64,000 nucleotides of DNA from Pseudomonas sp. MF4836. GTDB lineage: Bacteria; Pseudomonadota; Gammaproteobacteria; Pseudomonadales; Pseudomonadaceae. A program made the translations under genes and the position numbers. Positions 43,920 through 51,755 of this stretch are shown in pieces; within the stretch, counting starts at the first letter, position 1; the number at the start of each line of letters is the position of its first letter. The stretch is from the NCBI RefSeq assembly GCF_002018875.1, contig NZ_MVOL01000003.1, forward strand, positions 372,001 to 436,000. The letters run 5' to 3'. The notes under the pieces were generated by a model that saw nothing but the letters and a program-made list of their open reading frames with translations, searched no databases and was not told the origin of the DNA.

Positions 43920-43974
43920 CAAGCGGCAAGTTGCGAGTAGAACCCGCGCTCATTTGCAGCTTGTAGCTCGCCGC
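43920..43974. repeat. Degenerate GCAAG/TTGCAGCTTGTAGCT intergenic repeat
   Basis: GCAAGCGGCAAGTTGCGAG followed by TTTGCAGCTTGTAGCTCG resembles the palindromic repeat between hom and thrC. It lies between two convergent genes. The pairing is imperfect. Confidence 0.4.
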
Positions 43975-43986
43975 CAGCAACTGCTC

Positions 43987-45474
43987 CTAAAGGTCGGTGC
44001 CATGGCGGGCCATGATGTGCCGTACCACGCTGTAGTCCTGCAGCGAATCACTGGACAGGTCCTTGCCGTAGCCGGAGCGTTTCAGGCCGCCGTGGGGCAT
44101 TTCGCTGACCAGCATGAAGTGGCTGTTGATCCAGGTGCAGCCGTATTGCAGGCGCGCCGCAACCTGCATCGCCTTGTCCAGACTCTGGCTCCAGACCGAG
44201 GACGCCAGGCCGTATTCCGAATCGTTGGCCCAGTCCACCGCCTGGCTCAGTTCGTCGAAGCGGGTCACGGTGACCACCGGGCCGAACACTTCGCGCTGGA
44301 CGATTTCGTCACTTTGCTTGCAGCCGGCGAGCAGGGTCGGTTGGTAATAGAAGCCAGGGCCTGTGTGCACGGCGGCTCCGGTGACCCGCTCGATATGGGG
44401 CTGGCCCAGGGCGCGCTCGACAAAGCTGGCCACGCGGTCGCGCTGGCGGGTGCTGATCAGCGGCCCGATTTCGTTGTCAGTGTCACGCTTGCCGGCAAAG
44501 CGCAGGCTGCTGACGGCGGCGCCGAGTTCGGCCACCAGGCGGTCATGGATTCCGGCCTGGGCGTAGATACGGCAGGCGGCGGTGCAGTCCTGCCCGGCGT
44601 TGTAGTAGCCATAGCTGCGCACGCCGGCGACCACCGCCTGCAAGTCGGCATCGTTGCAGACAATCACCGGCGCCTTGCCGCCCAGTTCCAGGTGGGTGCG
44701 CTTGAGGGTCTTGGACGCGGCCTGGAGGATTTTCTGCCCGGTGACGATATCCCCGGTCAGCGACACCATGCGCACTTTCGGGTGGCTGACCAGGTGGCTG
44801 CCGACGCCTTCACCGCCGCCACAGATGATGTTGATCACCCCGCGCGGCAGCCGTTGGGCCAGGGTCGGCGCCAGGGCCAGGATCGACAGCGGCGTGTGCT
44901 CCGAGGGCTTGAACACCAGGGTATTGCCGGCGGCCAGGGCCGGGGCGATTTTCCAGGCGGCCATCATGATCGGGTAGTTCCACGGGGCAATCGACGCCAC
45001 CACGCCGATCGGATCGCGGCGCACCATGCTGGTAAAGCCCGGCAGGTATTCGCCGGACAACTGGCCGGTCTGGCAGCGCACCGCACCGGCGAAGAAGCGA
45101 AACACATCGACGGTGGCGCTCAGGTCGTCCTGGCGCGCCAGGTGCAATGGCTTGCCGCAGTTCAGGGATTCGAGGCGGGCCAGGTGATCGGCGTGTTTTT
45201 CGATAGCGTCGGCGATGGCCAGGAGGATGTTCGAGCGCTGCTGGGGCGTGGTCCGCGACCAGCCGGAGAAGGCGCGGTGCGCGGCCAGAATCGCGCTCTC
45301 GACCTGTTCGGTACTGGCTTCGGCAATGTGCGTCAGCACTTCCCCGGTGGCCGGATTGATGATCGGCTCGACAAAGCCCTGGCCGGCCACCAGTTCACCA
45401 TCGATCAATAACGCGGTCAGTAACGGAGTGTGCACGCCAGCCATTTTGCGGGTTCTCTTTTCTTGCGTAGCCAT
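43987..45474 (-). CDS. Aldehyde dehydrogenase, gamma-aminobutyraldehyde dehydrogenase type
   Basis: The 495-residue NAD-dependent enzyme most resembles PatD/ABALDH, which oxidises 4-aminobutanal from putrescine to GABA. Visible motifs are PIGVVASIAPWNYPIMMAAWKIAPAL (cofactor Trp/Asn region), HLELGGKAPVIV with the general base Glu, AGQDCTAACRIYA with the catalytic Cys, and EVFGPVVTVTRF. The start at 45474 is preceded by GGGAG five bases upstream; an internal ATG at 45444 lacks as good a site. A LysR gene lies 108 bases upstream in the same direction. No puuA or transaminase gene is adjacent, so the exact substrate is inferred from motif similarity only. Confidence 0.82.
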   Translation of the reverse strand: MATQEKRTRKMAGVHTPLLTALLIDGELVAGQGFVEPIINPATGEVLTHIAEASTEQVESAILAAHRAFSGWSRTTPQQRSNILLAIADAIEKHADHLARLESLNCGKPLHLARQDDLSATVDVFRFFAGAVRCQTGQLSGEYLPGFTSMVRRDPIGVVASIAPWNYPIMMAAWKIAPALAAGNTLVFKPSEHTPLSILALAPTLAQRLPRGVINIICGGGEGVGSHLVSHPKVRMVSLTGDIVTGQKILQAASKTLKRTHLELGGKAPVIVCNDADLQAVVAGVRSYGYYNAGQDCTAACRIYAQAGIHDRLVAELGAAVSSLRFAGKRDTDNEIGPLISTRQRDRVASFVERALGQPHIERVTGAAVHTGPGFYYQPTLLAGCKQSDEIVQREVFGPVVTVTRFDELSQAVDWANDSEYGLASSVWSQSLDKAMQVAARLQYGCTWINSHFMLVSEMPHGGLKRSGYGKDLSSDSLQDYSVVRHIMARHGTDL

Positions 45475-45582
45475 GGTAGCTCCCGGGTGCCCGGTGTCCG
45501 ACCACCGCCGCTTCCGGAGTGGGAAGAGACTAGTGGCCGGGCAGAAGGACGACAAATACTAAATACAGAATTGAACATTCGA

Positions 45583-46497
45583 TTAAATCGATGGCTTGCG
45601 CCCGCCGTGGGGCTGCTCGCGGGCCACGGTCAGGAACGGGTCCACCAGTGCCGGACGGGCGGTGCCACGGCGCCAGGCCAGGCCGACGTCGAGGGTCTGG
45701 CCGAGGTCGGCGAGGGAGCGTGCCTCGATGATGTCGCCCTCCAGCGACCACGGGCGGTAGGTCATGTCCGGCTGGATCGACACCCCCAGCCCGGCAGCCA
45801 CCAGGCTACGCACCGCTTCGGTGGAGGCCGTGCGCAGGGTGATTCGCGGTTGCAGGCCGGCGCCGGTCCACATGCGCTGGGCGTTGTGGTCCATTTCATC
45901 GACGTTGAGCTGGATCAGCGGCTCGCCGGCAACGTCTGCCAGGCTGATGCTGTCGCGCTCCAGTAGCGGATGCTGGGCCGGCAGCCAGAGCCGGTGCGGC
46001 GAGTGGGTCAGGACCTCGGTCTGCAGCGCGTGACGGTCTTCCAGGTTGGAGATGATCAGCACCCCGACATCGATCTCACCGCTGACCAGCAGGTGCTCGA
46101 TGTACGGGCGTTCGTCCTCCATCACGCGGATTTCCACATTGGGGTAGGCACGCTGGAAACGGGTCAGCAGGTCCGCCAGGTAGTAGCCGGCCACCAGACT
46201 GGTCACGCCGACGATCAATTGCCCGGCCACCTGGTCGGTGCTCTGTTGCAGGCTGCGCTTGGCGTTGTCGACGGTGGCCAGGATCAGGTGCGCCTGGCGC
46301 AGGAACTGGTGGCCCTGGTGGGTCAGGGTCATGCCTTTGGCGTGGCGATTGAACAGGTTGACGCCGATCTCCTGCTCCAACTGCTGGATCGCCAGGGTCA
46401 GGGTCGATTGCGAGATGAACACTGCCTGGGCGGCGGCGGAGATCGAGCCGGTTTCGGCCACGGCGATAAAGTGACGGATCTGGCGCAGGGTCATCAT
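45583..46497 (-). CDS. LysR family transcriptional regulator
   Basis: The 304-residue protein starts at 46497 (MMTLRQIRHFIAVAE) with the winged HTH GSISAAAQAVFISQSTLTLAIQQLEQEIGVNLF at residues 15-48. The LysR effector domain follows (GQLIVGVTSLVAGYYLADLLTRFQ, then AGLGVSIQPDMTYRP). It probably controls the aldehyde dehydrogenase gene just downstream. A longer frame to 46602 exists but would add a non-conserved leader. Confidence 0.9.
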   Translation of the reverse strand: MMTLRQIRHFIAVAETGSISAAAQAVFISQSTLTLAIQQLEQEIGVNLFNRHAKGMTLTHQGHQFLRQAHLILATVDNAKRSLQQSTDQVAGQLIVGVTSLVAGYYLADLLTRFQRAYPNVEIRVMEDERPYIEHLLVSGEIDVGVLIISNLEDRHALQTEVLTHSPHRLWLPAQHPLLERDSISLADVAGEPLIQLNVDEMDHNAQRMWTGAGLQPRITLRTASTEAVRSLVAAGLGVSIQPDMTYRPWSLEGDIIEARSLADLGQTLDVGLAWRRGTARPALVDPFLTVAREQPHGGRKPSI

Positions 46498-46672
46498 GGT
46501 GGGGGATACCGGTTGGACGGTTTTATAGATTTTTCGCAGTGTATATCTTTTTAATCGATGGGCCGCTGCGTTCAGGCAACATCCCGAAGCACTCTCGAGC
46601 ACAGCGCACGGGCACTTCCCACTAGGCTGGTGGCCTTATTTAGCCACTGAACCGAAGTTTCCGGAGGTCGCA

Positions 46673-47395
46673 ATGAATACCCGTGGATTGCTCGATCAAT
46701 TGCTCAAGTCCGGCCAAGACCTGCTGCAGAACAAGGCCTCAGGCGCATCGGGCAAGGCCCCGGCCGGCAAGGGCGCGCTGGGCGGTTTGCTCGGTGGCAG
46801 TGCCGGCGGTCTGGGCGGCCTGTTGTCTGGTGCCGGCGGCGGTGCATTGGCCGCCGGCGCCATGGGCCTGCTGCTGGGCAATAAAAAAGCCCGCAAGTTC
46901 GGCGGCAAGGCGGTGGTCTATGGTGGCCTGGCCGCCCTCGGGGTGATCGCCTACAAGGCCTATGGCAACTGGCAGGCGCAGCAGGGAACCGCTCCCCAGC
47001 GCAAACCCCAGACCATTGACCGCCTGCCGGCGCAGCAGGTCGAACAGCATAGCCAGGCGATCCTCAAGGCGCTGGTGGCCGCGGCCAAGGCCGACGGGCA
47101 TGTCGATGAGCGCGAACGGGCCCTGATCGAGGGCGAGTTCACCCGCCTGGATAACGATCAGGAGTTGCAGCACTGGCTGCACGCCGAGCTCAACAAACCG
47201 CTGGATCCGGCGGATGTCGCCCGCGCCGCCAGCACCCCGGAAATGGCCGCGGAAATGTACATCGCCAGCGTGATGCTGGTGGATGAAGAGAACTTCATGG
47301 AGAAGTCCTACCTGGACGAACTGGCGCGTCAGCTCAAACTCGAACCGGGGCTCAAGCGCGAACTGGAAAACCAGGTGCGTCTGGCCGCGACCTGA
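46673..47395 (+). CDS. DUF533 / TerB-like protein (YebE type)
   Basis: The 240-residue protein has a Gly/Ala-rich stretch (~25-75, repeated GGLLGGSAGGLGGLL) that forms one membrane-associated hydrophobic segment together with AVVYGGLAALGVIAYKAY. The TerB-like helical domain follows at about 118-240 (ALVAAAKADGHVDERERALIEGEF, AEMYIASVMLVDEENFMEKSYLDELA). E. coli YebE of this family is part of the envelope stress response. The ribosome binding site is GGAGG. It sits upstream of the wsp operon with 235 bases between. Confidence 0.85.
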   Translation: MNTRGLLDQLLKSGQDLLQNKASGASGKAPAGKGALGGLLGGSAGGLGGLLSGAGGGALAAGAMGLLLGNKKARKFGGKAVVYGGLAALGVIAYKAYGNWQAQQGTAPQRKPQTIDRLPAQQVEQHSQAILKALVAAAKADGHVDERERALIEGEFTRLDNDQELQHWLHAELNKPLDPADVARAASTPEMAAEMYIASVMLVDEENFMEKSYLDELARQLKLEPGLKRELENQVRLAAT

Positions 47396-47592
47396 GGCCA
47401 GGGGCGCGGACGTTGCGGCGTGGGCGCGCCGGGGGCGGGGTGGATGGCGGATATGCTGGCTGTATTTGCCGAAACAGCACTGGCTCGCGCTCGGTCATAT
47501 GGCGGAAAGTAGCCACCCAGAGCCCACGCAGGCTTTAGCGCCGAGTGAGACCTGGTGCGCAAACCGCAGATAAATGATGGCCCGCCCTCGGC

Positions 47593-47598
47593 TATACT
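47593..47598 (+). promoter_or_regulatory. Candidate -10 element before wspA
   Basis: TATACT lies 32 bases upstream of the wspA GTG. No clear -35 is visible at the right distance, so it is a weak candidate for the wsp operon promoter. Confidence 0.3.
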
Positions 47599-47630
47599 GC
47601 CCCCCATTTGAACGGCCCCGAGGACTGACT

Positions 47631-49253
47631 GTGAAGAACTGGACGTTGCGCCAACGCATTTTGGCGAGCTTTGCGGTGATTATCGCCATCATGCTGTTGA
47701 TGGTCGTGGTCTCGTACTCCCGTCTGTTGAAAATCGAGGCCGGTGAAGAGCGCATGCGCACCGACGCCATCCCCGGGGTTTATTACAGTTCGATGATTCG
47801 CAGCGCCTGGGTGGACAGCTACCTGCTGACCCAGCAGATCCTCGGGTTCAAGCAAGGGCAGGGGATCAGCCCCGAAAACGCCGCGGACTTCAAATCCTTC
47901 GAACAACGCCTGCAGCAACACATGGCCAGCTACAGGGCCACCATCAACGGCCGTGAAGATCAGGTCGAGTTCGACGCCTTCGAAACCCAGCATCAGGAAT
48001 TCAACCGGATCCAGGCGGTGGTTCTCGACCTGCACCAGCAAAACAAGGATGCCGAGGCCAATCGCACTTTCAACGAACAACTGACCCCAGCCTGGATCGC
48101 CGGGCGCATGCGTCTCAACGATGTGATCAGCGAGAACAAGTCGGTGGCCGATGCCGCCACCACGGCGATCGATGATGCCGTGGCCGCGGCCAAAGTGAGC
48201 ATGGGCCTGTCGCTGTTGATCGCGGTGCTGGCCGCCGGGTTGTGCGGGCTGCTGTTGATGCGCGCGATCATGGCGCCGATGAACCGCATCGTGAAGATTC
48301 TCGACGTAATGCGCACCGGTGACCTCAGTGGGCGCCTCAACCTCGACCGCAAGGACGAATTCGGCGCAGTGGAAACCGGCTTCAACGACATGATGACCGA
48401 GCTCACGGCCCTGGTGTCCCAGGCCCAGCGCTCTTCGGTGCAGGTCACGACCTCGGTGACCGAGATTGCCGCCACTTCCAAGCAGCAACAGGCCACCGCC
48501 ACCGAGACCGCGGCCACGACCACGGAGATCGGTGCCACTTCCCGGGAAATCGCCGCCACATCCAAGGACCTGGTCCGCACCATGACTGAAGTGTCGACCG
48601 CCGCCGACCAGGCGTCGGTATTGGCGGGCTCCGGCCAGCAAGGCCTGGCGCGGATGGAAGACACCATGCACTCGGTGATGGGCGCGGCCGACCTGGTCAA
48701 CGCCAAGCTGGCGATCCTCAATGAGAAGGCTGGCAACATCAACCAGGTGGTGGTGACCATCGTCAAGGTCGCCGACCAGACCAACCTGTTGTCGCTCAAC
48801 GCTGCGATCGAGGCCGAAAAAGCCGGTGAGTACGGACGCGGGTTTGCCGTGGTGGCGACCGAAGTCCGGCGCCTGGCGGACCAGACCGCCGTAGCCACCT
48901 ATGACATCGAACAGATGGTGCGCGAGATCCAGTCGGCGGTGTCGGCCGGGGTGATGGGCATGGACAAGTTCTCCGAGGAGGTGCGCCGCGGCATGTCCGA
49001 GGTGCAGCAGGTGGGTGAGCAACTGTCGCAGATCATTCATCAGGTCCAGGCGCTGGCGCCACGGGTGCTGATGGTCAACGAAGGCATGCAGGCCCAGGCC
49101 ACCGGCGCCGAGCAGATCAACCACGCGCTGGTGCAACTGGGCGATGCCAGCAGCCAGACCGTTGAATCCCTGCGCCAGGCCAGCTTCGCCATCGACGAGT
49201 TGAGCCAGGTGGCCGTGGGGCTGCGTAGCGGCGTCTCGCGTTTCAAAGTCTGA
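47631..49253 (+). CDS. wspA: Wsp surface-sensing chemoreceptor WspA
   Basis: WspA senses surface contact or envelope stress and activates WspE. The GTG at 47631, preceded by GAGGA, gives 540 residues. Two membrane segments (residues ~10-32 and ~190-213) flank a periplasmic four-helix domain (~33-190). A HAMP domain (~213-265, RAIMAPMNRIVKILDVMRTGDLSG) and the MCP signalling domain follow, with the conserved hairpin tip DQTNLLSLNAAIEAEKAGE. Methylatable helices flank the tip. It overlaps wspB by one base. Confidence 0.95.
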   Translation: MKNWTLRQRILASFAVIIAIMLLMVVVSYSRLLKIEAGEERMRTDAIPGVYYSSMIRSAWVDSYLLTQQILGFKQGQGISPENAADFKSFEQRLQQHMASYRATINGREDQVEFDAFETQHQEFNRIQAVVLDLHQQNKDAEANRTFNEQLTPAWIAGRMRLNDVISENKSVADAATTAIDDAVAAAKVSMGLSLLIAVLAAGLCGLLLMRAIMAPMNRIVKILDVMRTGDLSGRLNLDRKDEFGAVETGFNDMMTELTALVSQAQRSSVQVTTSVTEIAATSKQQQATATETAATTTEIGATSREIAATSKDLVRTMTEVSTAADQASVLAGSGQQGLARMEDTMHSVMGAADLVNAKLAILNEKAGNINQVVVTIVKVADQTNLLSLNAAIEAEKAGEYGRGFAVVATEVRRLADQTAVATYDIEQMVREIQSAVSAGVMGMDKFSEEVRRGMSEVQQVGEQLSQIIHQVQALAPRVLMVNEGMQAQATGAEQINHALVQLGDASSQTVESLRQASFAIDELSQVAVGLRSGVSRFKV

Positions 49254-49789
49254 TGAGCGATCTCGCGGCCAGGCGCGGCTCACAGGCGCCGCCGAAGAAG
49301 GTGTTGTTTCTGGTGTTTCGCATCGGCAACCAACGTTATGCCCTGCAGGCCACCGAGGTGGTCGAAGTCCTGCCGCGCCTGTTGCTCAAGCCCATCGCCC
49401 AGGCCCCGGCCTGGGTTGCCGGGATCTTTGCCTATCGGGGCGTGGTGGTGCCGGTCATCGACCTCAGCGCCCTGACATTTGGCCAGCCGGCACAGGCACG
49501 GACCAGCACCCGCCTGGTGCTGGTGCACTATCGCGCGAGCCCCGGGCAGGCCGGCCAGTTGCTGGGCTTGATCCTGGAGCAGGCCAGCGACACCTTGCGC
49601 TGCGACCCGGCGCAGTTCCAGCCCTACGGCCTGGATAACCGGCAGAGCCCGTACCTGGGCCCGGTGCGTGAAGACGAGCACGGCCTGCTGCAATGGGTGC
49701 GGGTCGACGACCTGCTCGATACCCAGGTGCGTGCGCTGCTGTTTCCGTCTCCGCCGCTGGATCCGGCGCTGCTCGAGGAACTGCCGTGA
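49253..49789 (+). CDS. wspB: CheW-like adaptor WspB
   Basis: The 178-residue protein is one CheW domain (VLFLVFRIGNQRYALQATEVVEVLP, then WVAGIFAYRGVVVPVIDLSAL) that couples receptor and kinase. The ATG overlaps the wspA stop (TGATG), and the stop overlaps the GTG of wspC. With WspD it is one of two adaptors in the complex. Confidence 0.94.
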   Translation: MSDLAARRGSQAPPKKVLFLVFRIGNQRYALQATEVVEVLPRLLLKPIAQAPAWVAGIFAYRGVVVPVIDLSALTFGQPAQARTSTRLVLVHYRASPGQAGQLLGLILEQASDTLRCDPAQFQPYGLDNRQSPYLGPVREDEHGLLQWVRVDDLLDTQVRALLFPSPPLDPALLEELP

Positions 49790-51072
49790 GCCGCGACCAG
49801 CGTTTTTTCGATTTTCTCAAGGAGCGCATCGGCCTCGACGTGGCGTCGGTGGGCGAGGCCATCATCGAGCGCGCGGTGCGCCAGCGCATGACCGCGCAAC
49901 AGGCCCGGGATGCCGAGGAGTACTGGAACACCCTGCGCGGCAGCAAGGACGAGCAGCAGGCACTGATCGAGGCGGTGATCGTCCCGGAGACCTGGTTCTT
50001 TCGCTATCCGGAGTCTTTCGCAACCCTGGCCAAACTGGCCCAGGCGCGCCTGGCCGAGATTCGCGGCATGCGCGCCCTGCGCCTGCTCAGCCTGCCGTGC
50101 TCCACCGGTGAAGAACCCTATTCCATTGCCATGGCCCTGTTGGATGCCGGCATCGCACCGCACCAGTTCAAGGTCGATGGCCTGGACGTCAGCCCGCTGT
50201 CGGTGGAGCGGGCCAAGGCGGCGGTGTATGGCAAGAATTCCTTTCGCGGCCAGCAGAGCGGGTTTCGCGAGCGCCACTTCAGTGTCGAGGACGAGCGTTA
50301 TCGGCTGGATGAGCGGGTCCGCGAGCAGGTGCGCCTGCAAGTCGGCAATTTGCTCGACCCCCACCTGCTGGCCAATGAGCCGCCCTATGACTTTGTGTTC
50401 TGCCGCAATCTGCTGATCTATTTCGACCAGCCGACCCAGCAGCAGGTGTTCGAGGTGCTGAAGCGGCTGACCCATGTCGACGGCGTGCTGTTTATCGGCC
50501 CGGCCGAAGGCAGCCTGTTGGGCCGCCTGGGCATGCGCTCGATCGGTATCGCGCAGTCCTTTGCCTTCAGTCGCCATGTCGAGCCGGCACCGTTGCCGGT
50601 TCCTGCCCCGGTCCTGGCGCCACCGGTGTTGCCCCTGGCGCCGCGCCAGCCACTGCGCAGTGTGCCGCCGCCGGCACCACGTGCTCGGCCTTTCAGTTCC
50701 ATGCCGGCGCCTGCGCGGCCGGCTCCGGCAGCGCCGCCCAGCGACGCCAACGCCTTGTTGGCGAAGATTGCCGCGCTGGCCAATGAAGGCAAGAGCGCCG
50801 AAGCCCGTGCCGCCTGCGAGCTGTATCTGCGCAGCCATGAGCCGGTCGCCCAAGTGTTTTACTGGCTGGGCCTGCTCAGTGATGTGGCCGGCAGTACCCT
50901 GCAAGCCCAGGGTTTTTATCGCAAGGCCCTGTACCTGCAGCCGCAGCATCCCGAGGCGCTGGCGCACCTGGCCGCCTTGCTGGCGTCCCAGGGCGATACC
51001 GCGGGTGCCCGTCGATTGCAGGAGCGTGCCGCCCGCAGCGTACGCACCGTTGACCGTGAGCCTGAACGATGA
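49786..51072 (+). CDS. wspC: CheR-type methyltransferase WspC with C-terminal TPR
   Basis: WspC methylates receptor glutamates using S-adenosylmethionine. The GTG at 49786 (overlapping the wspB TGA) gives 428 residues. The CheR domain (~1-265) contains the SAM loop LRLLSLPCSTGEEPYSIAMAL and the conserved DFVFCRNLLIYFD. A Pro/Ala-rich linker (~270-320) precedes TPR-like helices (~325-420, AKIAALANEGKSAEARAACELYLRSH). An upstream in-frame start would overlap wspB heavily. Confidence 0.94.
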   Translation: MSRDQRFFDFLKERIGLDVASVGEAIIERAVRQRMTAQQARDAEEYWNTLRGSKDEQQALIEAVIVPETWFFRYPESFATLAKLAQARLAEIRGMRALRLLSLPCSTGEEPYSIAMALLDAGIAPHQFKVDGLDVSPLSVERAKAAVYGKNSFRGQQSGFRERHFSVEDERYRLDERVREQVRLQVGNLLDPHLLANEPPYDFVFCRNLLIYFDQPTQQQVFEVLKRLTHVDGVLFIGPAEGSLLGRLGMRSIGIAQSFAFSRHVEPAPLPVPAPVLAPPVLPLAPRQPLRSVPPPAPRARPFSSMPAPARPAPAAPPSDANALLAKIAALANEGKSAEARAACELYLRSHEPVAQVFYWLGLLSDVAGSTLQAQGFYRKALYLQPQHPEALAHLAALLASQGDTAGARRLQERAARSVRTVDREPER

Positions 51073-51755
51073 GCAGCTCCTATTCGTTGAACGTGACCCA
51101 TGAAGATGCCCAGCAGATCGATGACTGCTGGAATCGCATCGGCATCCATGGCGACAAATCCTGTCCGCTGCTGGTCGAGCATATCCATTGCCGCAACTGT
51201 TCGGTGTACTCGGCGGCGGCCACCCGCTTGCTCGATCGCTATTCGTTGCAGCAACAGGACCGCGTGCAATCCATGGCGCTGGAGGTCGACAGCGACATCG
51301 TCACCCGTTCGCTGTTGATGTTCCGCCTGGGCGAGGAATGGCTGGGCCTGCCGACCCGTTGCCTGGTCGAGGTGGCGCCGTTGCAGACCATTCACTCGTT
51401 GCCTCACCAGCGCTCGCGCGCCCTGCTGGGCGTGGCCAATGTACGCGGCGCGCTGGTGGCCTGCCTGTCCCTGGTCGAACTGCTGGGGCTGGACGCCACT
51501 GTCGGCGTGGCGTCGGGCGCACGGATCATGCCGCGCATGCTGATCATCGCGGCCCATGGCGGGCCAGTGGTGGTGCCGGTGGATGAGGTGGACGGCATCC
51601 ACGCCATCGATGAGCGCACCCTCAATGCCGCTTCGGTTTCGGGTTCGCAGGCCAGCGCCCGCTACACCCGTGGCGTGTTGCAGTGGAAGGGGCGCAGTTT
51701 GCGCCTGCTGGATGAAGAGCAATTGCTCGCGGCCGTGACCCGGAGCCTTTCATGA
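51069..51755 (+). CDS. wspD: CheW-like adaptor WspD
   Basis: The 228-residue protein has an N-terminal extension (~1-70) with a Cys-rich segment (SCPLLVEHIHCRNCSVY) conserved in WspD, then a CheW domain (VTRSLLMFRLGEEWLGLPTRCLVEVAP, VANVRGALVACLSLVELL). The ATG overlaps the wspC stop and its own stop overlaps the wspE ATG. Confidence 0.94.
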   Translation: MSSSYSLNVTHEDAQQIDDCWNRIGIHGDKSCPLLVEHIHCRNCSVYSAAATRLLDRYSLQQQDRVQSMALEVDSDIVTRSLLMFRLGEEWLGLPTRCLVEVAPLQTIHSLPHQRSRALLGVANVRGALVACLSLVELLGLDATVGVASGARIMPRMLIIAAHGGPVVVPVDEVDGIHAIDERTLNAASVSGSQASARYTRGVLQWKGRSLRLLDEEQLLAAVTRSLS